Shown here piece after piece: positions 16,859 to 25,031 of a stretch of 64,000 nt of DNA (position 1 is its first letter; every line of letters begins with the position of its first letter). The notes below the pieces were generated by a model. The model had not been told where the DNA came from, did no database searches, and saw only the letters and a program-made list of their open reading frames with translations. The position numbers and the translations under genes are program-made. Origin of the DNA: Acidovorax sp. SUPP3334 (GTDB lineage: Bacteria; Pseudomonadota; Gammaproteobacteria; Burkholderiales; Burkholderiaceae_C); NCBI RefSeq assembly GCF_030159055.1, contig NZ_BQXQ01000008.1, positions 62,001 through 126,000 of the forward strand, read 5' to 3'.

Positions 16859-17497
16859 TCAGCCGTGCTGAGCGCCGCGCTTCACGAAGAAAAGCCCCGT
16901 GCCCACGGCCACCAGCAGCCCGCCGAACACGCGGTTCTGTGCCCGCATGGCACGGGCGCTGCGCAGCAGGCGGCGCATGGCGCTGGCACCAGCGGCGTAG
17001 CCGTGCATCACCGCCATGTCCACCACCACCATGGTGGCGGCCATGGCGAGCAGCTGCGTCCACAGCGGGCGCGCGTCGGTCATGAACTGCGGCAGCACGG
17101 CCACCATGAAGATGATGCCCTTGGGGTTGGTGGCGTTGGTCAGAAACCCGGTGAGGCAGCGCTTTTGCCAGGAGCCGGCAGGCGCCGTTTCGCCGCTTTG
17201 AAGCGGCGAGGCCTCGCCCGAGCGCCACTGGACCACGCCGACATAGATGAGATAGCAGGCGCCGAGGATCTTGACCGCGCTGAAAGCCGTCTCGGAGGCC
17301 AGCAGCAGCGAGCCCACGCCCGCCCCGGCGATCACCAGTATCAGCAGCAGCCCCAGTTGCAGGCCCAGGATGGTGGCCCCGGTCTTTCGCACGCCGTAAG
17401 AGAGGCCATGGCTCATCGACAGCACCGCGCCGGAACCCGGCGAAATCGCGATGAGGCAAGCCGCCGCCAGAAAAGCCAGCCAGGTGTGCAGATCCAT
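16859..17497 (-). CDS. LysE/RhtB family exporter
   Basis: A 212-residue membrane protein of the LysE/RhtB amino-acid exporter family with six hydrophobic segments. The signature after the first helix (AISPGSGAVLSMSHGLSYG) and the LTNATNPKGIIFMVAVLPQF block are typical. The substrate, probably an amino acid or small metabolite, cannot be told from the sequence. It is divergent from the Kef-type antiporter gene by about 160 bp. Confidence 0.9.
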   Translation of the reverse strand: MDLHTWLAFLAAACLIAISPGSGAVLSMSHGLSYGVRKTGATILGLQLGLLLILVIAGAGVGSLLLASETAFSAVKILGACYLIYVGVVQWRSGEASPLQSGETAPAGSWQKRCLTGFLTNATNPKGIIFMVAVLPQFMTDARPLWTQLLAMAATMVVVDMAVMHGYAAGASAMRRLLRSARAMRAQNRVFGGLLVAVGTGLFFVKRGAQHG

Positions 17498-17656
17498 GGG
17501 TCCACCGAAAAGAAAGAAGATGCAAGGAACGGGAGGCCGCCGATCTTACCGATGCCAGAATGGACGGATGGCTTGGCGACAGGCCCCGGTCATGGACTGG
17601 CCGCCTGGCTGCCCTCGCCGCCGCCCCGACGTTTTTCATTCCTTTTTCGATCCCCA

Positions 17657-19552
17657 ATGGCCCACGCACCCACCTGGCTTACCTACGGTTTTCTCTATCT
17701 CGGGGCAGCCGTGCTCGCCGTGCCGATCGCGCGGGCGCTGGGGCTGGGGGCGATCATCGGCTACCTGGCAGCGGGCATCGCCATCGGGCCGTGGGGGCTG
17801 GGCCTGGTGAGCAGCGTGCAGGACATCCTGCATTTCGCCGAGTTCGGCGTGGTGCTGATGCTGTTCCTGGTGGGGCTGGAACTGCAGCCGAGCCGCCTGT
17901 GGGCGCTGCGGCGGCCGATCTTCGGGCTGGGCAGCGCGCAGGTGCTCGGTTGCGCGGCGCTGCTGTCGCTGGCGGCCTGGGCCTGCGGTCTGCCGTGGCG
18001 CGTGGGGCTGGTGGGCGCGCTGGGGCTGGCGCTGTCTTCCACGGCCATTGCGCTGCAGTCGCTGAGCGAGCGCAACCTGATGCACACCGACAGCGGGCAG
18101 AAGTCGTTTTCGATCCTGCTGTTCCAGGACGTGGCGGCCATTCCGATCCTGGCGCTGATGCCGCTGCTGGGCGCTGCCGCCAGCAGCCAGGCAGCGTCCC
18201 ACTCCTCCTTCGACCTTTTGCTGGAAGCGGCCAAGATCGTCGGCGTGGTGGGGGGCATCGTGCTGGGCGGGCGGCTGTTGCTGCGGCCGCTGCTGCGCTG
18301 GATCGCGCGCAGCAAAACGCCCGAGATCTTCACCGCCGCGTCGCTGTTGCTGGTGGTGGGCATCGCCTACCTGATGGTGCTGGTGGGCCTGTCGATGGCG
18401 CTGGGCGCCTTCCTGGCGGGCGTGCTGCTGGCCGACAGCGAGTACAGGCGCGAGCTGGAGGCCGACATCGAACCCTTCAAGGGCCTGCTGCTCGGGCTCT
18501 TTTTCATGGCCGTGGGCATGTCCATCGACTTCGGCGTCTTGATGCGCTCGCCAGGGATGATGGCCCTGGTGCTGCTCGGTTTTCTGGTCATCAAGGGCGT
18601 GGTGATCTATGCACTGGCGCGGGTGACCGGCACACCGTACCAGGAGCGGCCCGTGATGACGCTGCTGCTGGCGCAGGGCGGCGAATTCGCCTTCGTCGTG
18701 TTTCAGGCGGCATCGACCGCGGGTGCGCTGCCGGCCGAAACCGCATCGCTGCTGATCGGCGCCGTGGCGCTGTCGATGCTGCTGTCGCCGCTGCTGCTGG
18801 TGTTGCTGGACCGCGTGCTGCTGCGCCGCTATGCACGGCTCAAGACCGATGTGCCAGCGGCGGCCAAGATCTCGGAGCCGCAGGAGGCGCCGGTCATCAT
18901 CGCGGGCTTCGGGCGCTACGGGCAGATCGTGGCGCGCACCATGCTGCTGCAGGCCGTGCCCACCACCGTGCTGGACCACAGCGTGGAGATGCTGGAGGTG
19001 GCCCACACGTTCGGCTATCGCGTGTTCTACGGCGACGCCACGCGGCTGGAGCTGCTGCGCATCGCAGGGGCCGCGCAGGCCCGCATCCTGGTCATCGCGG
19101 TGGACGACGCGAGCCAGTCCATTAGGATCGCCACGTTGGCGCGCGCTCACTTTCCGCAGCTGAAAATCGTGGCCCGGGCCCGCAACGTGAGCCACTGGAA
19201 CGCGCTGCGCGATCTGGGCGTGGAGCATGTCGAGCGCGAGGTGTTCGAGTCCAGCCTGAAGACCGCCCGCACGGTGCTGGAACTCATGGGCCTGCCGGCG
19301 CAAGAGGCTCTGCGCGTGGCGGACCGGTTCCGCGAACACAACATCGACCTGGCCAACCGCATGTATCCGCACCACAAGGACCAAGAGAAGTTCATCGCCG
19401 TAGGGCGGCAGGGCCGCCAGCAACTGGTGGAGCAGATGGCCAAGGAGCGGCAGGAAGCCGCATCCGCCGCAGCGGATGCGGACACCCCCGCAGACGCCGA
19501 AGGCCATGCCCCGCCCACGCAGCGCGCCGGCCTGCCACCGGGCAGCGCCTGA
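17657..19552 (+). CDS. Kef-type cation:proton antiporter (CPA2) with RCK domain
   Basis: A 631-residue CPA2 family antiporter. About twelve hydrophobic helices cover residues 5-390, with typical blocks GAIIGYLAAGIAIGPWGLGL, FLVGLELQPSRLW and LSSTAIALQSLSE. A cytosolic RCK/TrkA-N domain follows with the nucleotide-binding motif GFGRYG near residue 418 and the end of the second strand at VLDHS. These features fit KefB/KefC-like glutathione-gated potassium efflux or a related potassium/proton exchanger. The ATG at 17657 starts MAHAPTWLTYGFLYLG. The alanine- and proline-rich tail after residue 600 is likely disordered. Confidence 0.9.
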   Translation: MAHAPTWLTYGFLYLGAAVLAVPIARALGLGAIIGYLAAGIAIGPWGLGLVSSVQDILHFAEFGVVLMLFLVGLELQPSRLWALRRPIFGLGSAQVLGCAALLSLAAWACGLPWRVGLVGALGLALSSTAIALQSLSERNLMHTDSGQKSFSILLFQDVAAIPILALMPLLGAAASSQAASHSSFDLLLEAAKIVGVVGGIVLGGRLLLRPLLRWIARSKTPEIFTAASLLLVVGIAYLMVLVGLSMALGAFLAGVLLADSEYRRELEADIEPFKGLLLGLFFMAVGMSIDFGVLMRSPGMMALVLLGFLVIKGVVIYALARVTGTPYQERPVMTLLLAQGGEFAFVVFQAASTAGALPAETASLLIGAVALSMLLSPLLLVLLDRVLLRRYARLKTDVPAAAKISEPQEAPVIIAGFGRYGQIVARTMLLQAVPTTVLDHSVEMLEVAHTFGYRVFYGDATRLELLRIAGAAQARILVIAVDDASQSIRIATLARAHFPQLKIVARARNVSHWNALRDLGVEHVEREVFESSLKTARTVLELMGLPAQEALRVADRFREHNIDLANRMYPHHKDQEKFIAVGRQGRQQLVEQMAKERQEAASAAADADTPADAEGHAPPTQRAGLPPGSA

Positions 19553-19636
19553 CCTTTTTTCGACCGGCGCCGAGGCCCATGCCGCAGCCGCCAGCCCATT
19601 CCCCAAAGACCCGTTTGCGAAAGGACACTCGACCCC

Positions 19637-22600
19637 ATGCGACGTTTCGAACTGATCGAAGGAAACTCCAGCAAATTCTGGGAGATCGAGCCCTCCGGCT
19701 CGGACCTGAACATCCGGTGGGGCCGCATCGGCACGGCCGGCCAGAGCCAGACCAAATCGTTCGCCGACGCCGCGAAGGCTGCAGCGGCGCTGACCAAGCT
19801 GGTCACCGAGAAAACGGGCAAGGGCTACAGCGAAGTCGGCGTGGCGCCGGGTGCCGCCATCGGCGCCTCGCCAGCACCTGCCAAGGCGGCCGCGCCAAAA
19901 GCCGCCTCCAGGCAGGCAGCGGCGGACGGTGCCGCGCCCGCCGCCGCTGCCAGCGGCTTTGCACCGGCATCCGCACCGCCAGAAAGCCTGGACGCGCAGT
20001 GCGACCGTGCTTTTGCGGCCTTTTGCAAGCAATTGGCCGAGGGCACGGTGAAGGTGGAAGACGTGTTCTCGGCCGCGGTGCTCAAGCGCCAGCACGGCGT
20101 GAGCGACCAGGGCGCATCGATGGCGTTCGAGCGCCTGAAATCCGAAGGCCTGCTGACGGGCTGGGGCTCGACCGCGCAGGTCGGCAAGCGAGCGCCGGCC
20201 CGTGCCCAGGCCCTGCTCGCCGAAGCGGCGGCGGCTGTGGCTGTGGCGGCCGCGCCGTCAGCAGCATCCGCAGCGCCCACCGATGCCCCGGCCGGTGACG
20301 GCGAGACCGGCGCGGTGCCGCCCTGGCTGGCCCAGGGCGACCCCGTGCGCCTGTCGCCCCAGATGGAGCGCGAGGCCTACGCCTCGCGCCGTTTCCCCCA
20401 GGCAGTGAAAACCGCTGCACTGCCCCAGGCGTGGCAGCAAGTGCGCAGCAGCTGCGACTTCCACATCGACCTGACCAGCACCGATGCGGCCCTGCGCGAT
20501 CCGCTGCAGCGCACCATCGACCGCCTCAGCCGGCCCACGGCCGAAGCCGATGCGGAGGCCGACACGGCACTCCTCGCGCTGGCCCTGGCCAGTTCGGGCT
20601 ACTACGGCGAGAACGAACCGGCTGCCGCCATCGTGAACTACCTCGTGGCGCAGTACGGGCTGCCGGGGGCCGTCGATATCCTGATGGCATCCCAGCGCCT
20701 GGAGACGACCAACGATTACGACTCGACTGCCAAGAAGCGCCGCGCGCACCTGTCCACCACCGTCACCCGCGCGATGAGCAACGGATGGCGCGGGCCGCTG
20801 GGCCAGGGCGAGGAAGCCTTCCGCCGCCATCTCGCGGCCGCACCGCACGCCGAGTGGGAAGCGTGTGCCGACCGCATCGAAGCCGCCCTGCCCTCGCTGC
20901 ATCCGAGCCGGCAGCCTGCGATGGCGCTGCTGCTGCCCGACCGGCCTGCGGTGTCCGACGCGCTCGCGCACCGGCTCGCCGCCGATAAGGAAGTGCCCGA
21001 CACCCTGCACTGGCTGCTGCTCACGGCCACCGACCCCGCCGCGCTTGCGCTGGCCGCGAAGACGCGGCTGGGCTATTCGGAAGGCTTTTGGGGCAACACG
21101 CGCATGGTGGCGACGGCCGTGCGCGAACGCGGCACCGGCGCGGTGGCGGTGCTGGAACGTGGGGCCGCCGAGGAGGCTGCCGGCGAAGCGCTGGCCGCGC
21201 TCGGCACGCCCGAGGCCTTGCATGCGCTGGCCAAGGCCGCCAGCAGCTCCAAGGGCGCACTGGCTCGTCTGTCCCTGGCGGCGGACCGCTGGCCGCTCGC
21301 GGCGATCGCGGCCCTCTCGCGGCTGGTGGCCGCGGACGGCAAGGACGCCGGCCTGCTCACGCCCATGCTCTCGCGCCTGCTGCGCGCGCACGGGCAGAGC
21401 GTACCGATGCTGCGCCCCTGGCTGGATGCCGCCGCGCAGGCCGCCGTGGACCGGCAGCTGGCCCTGCTCACCGGCCCCGCCGAGGTGGCCGCACGGGAAG
21501 AATTGCCGACCGTGCTTGCCGATCCGCCCTGGCTCGCCAAGACCGCGCGCAAGGCCGCGGCGGTGCTGTCGCTGGAGCCGCTGCCGCTCGCCCCGGTCGA
21601 GGAATGGGCGGCCGGCGAACGCGAAGAGGCGCTGCGTCTCAACTCGTGGCAGGTCCACCGCTTCGCCAAAGCGGCGCAGGACGTGCTGGAGATGGTGGAT
21701 CTGCTGGGCTTCGATGCGAACAAGAAAAAACAGCTCGCCACGATGGGCGAAGAGGCCGCTCGCGCCATCCGGGCGGGAGACGCGGATGCGCTGATCGCGG
21801 CGTGGCGCGCCATGCTGGCCGAGCGCAAGCGCGAGCGCTACTACTGGTATTCCTTCGACTGCGTGGCCGTGGCCACGCTGCCTCCGGCACTGGCCGTACC
21901 GTTCTGGAATGCCGTGGCGGGCGAGGCCGAAGGCTACGGCGTGGGCCATGCCATCGCCAAGCTGGGCCTGCCCGCGCTGCCGGCGCTCGCCGCCATGGTG
22001 CGCGCGAAACCGGCCGAGAACCTGGCCTGGGCGATGCACTACGGTGCGGTGGAGATCGCGCCCACGGCCGCGCGCGCGTTCGCCAAGCTCAAGACCGCGC
22101 GCGACACCGGCCGCGCCTGGCTGCTGAAGTACCCCGAACACGCAGCCTGCGCGCTCATCGCGCCGGCCCTGGGCAAGGCCGGCGAGGCGCGCGACTGCGC
22201 AGGCGCTGCCCTGCGGCTGCTGCAGGCGCAGGGCCACGGGGCGATGCTGCTGGAGGTGGCCGGCCGCTACGGTGACGATGCGGTCCTGCAGGCGCTGCGC
22301 ACCGTGCTCGACGAAAGCCCGCTGGACCGCTTCCCGACCAAGCGCGCCAAGTTGCCCGAGTTCTGGCAGCCGCGCGGCTGGCGGCGCCCGGTGCTGCAGG
22401 ACGGCCCGGGCCGCGGCAAGGCGCTGCCCGACGAAGCGCTCGACGCGCTCGGCCAGATGCTGACCTTCCCCACGAGCGAAGAGGTATATGCCGGCATCGC
22501 GTTGGTGCGCGAGGCCTGCACGCCCGATTCGCTGGCCGACTTCGCATGGGATGCGTTCGGCGCCTGGCTCGAAGCGGGCGGCCCGTCGAAGGACGGCTGG

Positions 22601-23833
22601 GCGCTGACCGCGCTGGGCCTGCTGGGCACCGACGACACCGCCCGCCGGCTCACGCCCTTCATCCGCGCCTGGCCCGGCGAATCGGCCCATGCGCGCGCCG
22701 TCACGGGGCTGGACGTGCTCGCGCAGATCGGCACCGACGTCGCGCTGATGCTGCTCAACGGCATCGCGCAGAAGATCAAGTTCAAGGGCCTGCAGGACAA
22801 GGCGCGCGAGAAGATCGCCGCCATCGCCGAGGCGCGGGGCCTGAGCCCCGAGGAACTGGAAGACCGCCTCGCGCCCGACCTGGGCCTGGATGCGCAGGGC
22901 ACGCTGCGGCTCGACTTCGGCCCACGGGCCTTCAAGGTGGGTTTCGACGAGACGCTGAAACCCTATGTGCGCGAGGTCTCGGCGGACGGCGGCGATGGCG
23001 CGCGCCTGCCGGACCTGCCCAAGCCGAAGAAGACCGACGACCCCGCGCTCTCGTCGGAGGCGGTGGAGCGCTTCAAGCTGCTCAAGAAGGATGCGCGCAC
23101 CATCGCCAGCCAGCAGTTGCTGCGCCTGGAGGTGGCCATGTGCGCTCGCAGGCGCTGGACGCCGCAGGTGTTCCGCACCTTCCTGGCCGGCCACCCGCTG
23201 GTGCGCCACATCGTTCAGCGCCTGGTCTGGGGCGTGTACGAGGTACCGGATGGCGGCAGCTACGGCGGCCGGCTTGCAGCCTGCTTTCGCGTGGCGGAGG
23301 ACGGCAGCACCACCACGGCCGAGGACGATCCGTTCGACATCCCGGAGGGCGCCCAGGTGCGCATCGGCGTGCCGCATGCGCTGGAACTGTCGCCCGAAGA
23401 CGCCGCGGCCTTCGGCCAGATCTTCGCGGACTACGAGCTGCTGCAACCATTCGCGCAGATCGGCCGCGACACCTACACGCTGACCGAGGCGGAGAAGGCG
23501 GACATCAAGCTATCGCGCTGGACCAAGGCCAAGGTGCCCACGGGCCGCGTGCTGGGCCTGGTCAACAAGGGCTGGCGCCGCGGGCAGGCGCAGGATGGCG
23601 GCGGCATCTGGTACTTCACCAAGCCGCTCGGGGCCGCCCACGTGATCGAGCTGCACCTGGACCCCGGCATCATCGTGGGCATGGTGGATGAATACCCCGA
23701 GCAGGAACTGGGCGACGTGCAGGTGGGCAAGCCATCGGCCTGGGGCGAGTTGCAGAATGCCGAGCCCATCGGCCGCCTGGACGCCATCTCCGCCAGCGAG
23801 CTGATCCGCGACATGGAGGGACTGCGCGCCTGA
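19637..23833 (+). CDS. WGR and DUF4132 domain protein (YehI/MolR-like)
   Basis: A 1398-residue cytoplasmic protein. The WGR domain is at residues 1-70, with the defining Trp-Gly-Arg at 28-30 (IRWGRIGTAGQ) and KLVTEKTGKGYSEVG near its end. An Ala/Pro-rich linker (about 75-130) leads to a long alpha-helical, HEAT-like body, and the DUF4132 region lies near residues 1050-1280 (FKLLKKDARTIASQQLLRLEVAM onwards). The architecture equals E. coli YehI and MolR. WGR domains occur in PARPs and bind nucleic acid in some cases, so substrate recognition is a possible role. It opens the cluster, with AAAGGA ahead of the ATG and a 52-bp gap to the ATPase gene. Biochemical function is unknown. Confidence 0.88.
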   Translation: MRRFELIEGNSSKFWEIEPSGSDLNIRWGRIGTAGQSQTKSFADAAKAAAALTKLVTEKTGKGYSEVGVAPGAAIGASPAPAKAAAPKAASRQAAADGAAPAAAASGFAPASAPPESLDAQCDRAFAAFCKQLAEGTVKVEDVFSAAVLKRQHGVSDQGASMAFERLKSEGLLTGWGSTAQVGKRAPARAQALLAEAAAAVAVAAAPSAASAAPTDAPAGDGETGAVPPWLAQGDPVRLSPQMEREAYASRRFPQAVKTAALPQAWQQVRSSCDFHIDLTSTDAALRDPLQRTIDRLSRPTAEADAEADTALLALALASSGYYGENEPAAAIVNYLVAQYGLPGAVDILMASQRLETTNDYDSTAKKRRAHLSTTVTRAMSNGWRGPLGQGEEAFRRHLAAAPHAEWEACADRIEAALPSLHPSRQPAMALLLPDRPAVSDALAHRLAADKEVPDTLHWLLLTATDPAALALAAKTRLGYSEGFWGNTRMVATAVRERGTGAVAVLERGAAEEAAGEALAALGTPEALHALAKAASSSKGALARLSLAADRWPLAAIAALSRLVAADGKDAGLLTPMLSRLLRAHGQSVPMLRPWLDAAAQAAVDRQLALLTGPAEVAAREELPTVLADPPWLAKTARKAAAVLSLEPLPLAPVEEWAAGEREEALRLNSWQVHRFAKAAQDVLEMVDLLGFDANKKKQLATMGEEAARAIRAGDADALIAAWRAMLAERKRERYYWYSFDCVAVATLPPALAVPFWNAVAGEAEGYGVGHAIAKLGLPALPALAAMVRAKPAENLAWAMHYGAVEIAPTAARAFAKLKTARDTGRAWLLKYPEHAACALIAPALGKAGEARDCAGAALRLLQAQGHGAMLLEVAGRYGDDAVLQALRTVLDESPLDRFPTKRAKLPEFWQPRGWRRPVLQDGPGRGKALPDEALDALGQMLTFPTSEEVYAGIALVREACTPDSLADFAWDAFGAWLEAGGPSKDGWALTALGLLGTDDTARRLTPFIRAWPGESAHARAVTGLDVLAQIGTDVALMLLNGIAQKIKFKGLQDKAREKIAAIAEARGLSPEELEDRLAPDLGLDAQGTLRLDFGPRAFKVGFDETLKPYVREVSADGGDGARLPDLPKPKKTDDPALSSEAVERFKLLKKDARTIASQQLLRLEVAMCARRRWTPQVFRTFLAGHPLVRHIVQRLVWGVYEVPDGGSYGGRLAACFRVAEDGSTTTAEDDPFDIPEGAQVRIGVPHALELSPEDAAAFGQIFADYELLQPFAQIGRDTYTLTEAEKADIKLSRWTKAKVPTGRVLGLVNKGWRRGQAQDGGGIWYFTKPLGAAHVIELHLDPGIIVGMVDEYPEQELGDVQVGKPSAWGELQNAEPIGRLDAISASELIRDMEGLRA

Positions 23834-23885
23834 CCGGCCAACGCATCGCTGCCCCCTGCATTCCCATCCCTGACCGATCGCACCC

Positions 23886-25031
23886 ATGGCCCTCTCCCGC
23901 AAGACAACACCTCCCGGCGAAGCCGCAACCGCGGGTGTCCCGCTGCAGCGGCCGCCCTCCGAAATCCTCCATGCCGCAGAGCTGGAGCGCCTGCGCGCCC
24001 AGGACGCCGACCCGCGCCCGCCCGGCTGGTCGCTGGGCCTGCGCGCCGCGCGGGCCTTCATCCTGGGCGATGCGGCGCTGGGCATCGCCCCCAAGATCGT
24101 CGCGCCGGTGGCAAGCATCGAGCGCATGCTGGTGACACTGGCCACGGGCCGCGGGCTGATGCTCGTGGGCGAGCCCGGCACGGCCAAGTCGCTGCTGTCG
24201 GAGCTGCTCGCCACAGCCGTTTCGGGCGTGTCCACGCTGACCATCCAGGGCGGCGCCTCGACCACCGAGGACCAGATCAAGTACGGCTGGAACTACGCCC
24301 TGCTCATCAACGAAGGCCCCAGCCCCCGCGCCCTCGTGCCCGCGCCGCTCTACCAGGGCATGCAGCAGGGGCGCATCGTGCGGTTCGAGGAGATCACGCG
24401 CGCGCCGCTGGAGGTGCAGGACTGCCTGCTCGGCATGCTCTCGGACCGCGTGATGGCGGTGCCCGAGCTGGCAGGCGAACACGCCATGCTCTACGCCCGC
24501 GAGGGCTTCAACATCATCGCCACGGCGAACACGCGCGACCGCGGCGTGAACGAGATGAGCGCCGCGCTCAAGCGCCGCTTCGACTTCGAGACCGTCTTCC
24601 CGATCCTCGACTTCGACCGCGAGCTGTCGCTCGTGCAGGACGCCAGCGCGCGATTGCTCGCGCAGAGCGGCATCCCGCACGCCGTGCCGGCGCCGGTGCT
24701 GGAGCTGCTCGTATCCACCTTCCGCGACCTGCGCGGCGCACCGGCCGACGGCCAGCGCGGGGCCCCGCCCGATGCGGCCATGGACCGGCTCAGCGCCGTG
24801 ATGTCCACCGCCGAGGCCGTGAACGTGGCCCACGCGGTGGGCGTGCGCGCCTGGTTCCTGGAGCAGCGTGAGGGCTCGCCCGCCGACCTCGTGGACTGCA
24901 TCGCCGGCACCATCGTCAAGGACAACGCCGACGACCGCGCCAAGCTGCGCCGCTATTTCGAGCAAAAGGCCGCCAAGCGCACGGGCGGGCACTGGCGCGC
25001 GTACTACGAAGCGCGCCACCGGCTGCCGTGA
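23886..25031 (+). CDS. MoxR-type AAA+ ATPase (YehL-like)
   Basis: A 381-residue AAA+ ATPase of the MoxR group. Walker A is GEPGTAKS at residues 95-102; the Walker B segment RIVRFEEI (163-170) ends in Glu-Glu rather than Asp-Glu; the sensor 1 region is FNIIATANTRDRG and the arginine-bearing LKRRFDFETVFP follows. The N-terminal 60 residues are a family-specific extension (LRAQDADPRPPGWSLGLRA). MoxR ATPases typically act with VWA proteins to remodel or insert cofactors into target complexes, and the VWA partner is two genes downstream. The stop overlaps the next start (GTGA), so translation is coupled. Confidence 0.9.
   Translation: MALSRKTTPPGEAATAGVPLQRPPSEILHAAELERLRAQDADPRPPGWSLGLRAARAFILGDAALGIAPKIVAPVASIERMLVTLATGRGLMLVGEPGTAKSLLSELLATAVSGVSTLTIQGGASTTEDQIKYGWNYALLINEGPSPRALVPAPLYQGMQQGRIVRFEEITRAPLEVQDCLLGMLSDRVMAVPELAGEHAMLYAREGFNIIATANTRDRGVNEMSAALKRRFDFETVFPILDFDRELSLVQDASARLLAQSGIPHAVPAPVLELLVSTFRDLRGAPADGQRGAPPDAAMDRLSAVMSTAEAVNVAHAVGVRAWFLEQREGSPADLVDCIAGTIVKDNADDRAKLRRYFEQKAAKRTGGHWRAYYEARHRLP

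Noticed and set aside
17636-20095. An 819-codon minus-strand open frame
   Set aside because: It is antisense to the Kef-type antiporter, with Gln/His/Arg-rich low-complexity translation.
20258-23446. A 1062-codon open frame on the minus strand
   Set aside because: It lies entirely antisense to the WGR/DUF4132 gene, has low-complexity Arg/Gln/His-rich translation, and arises from high GC content.
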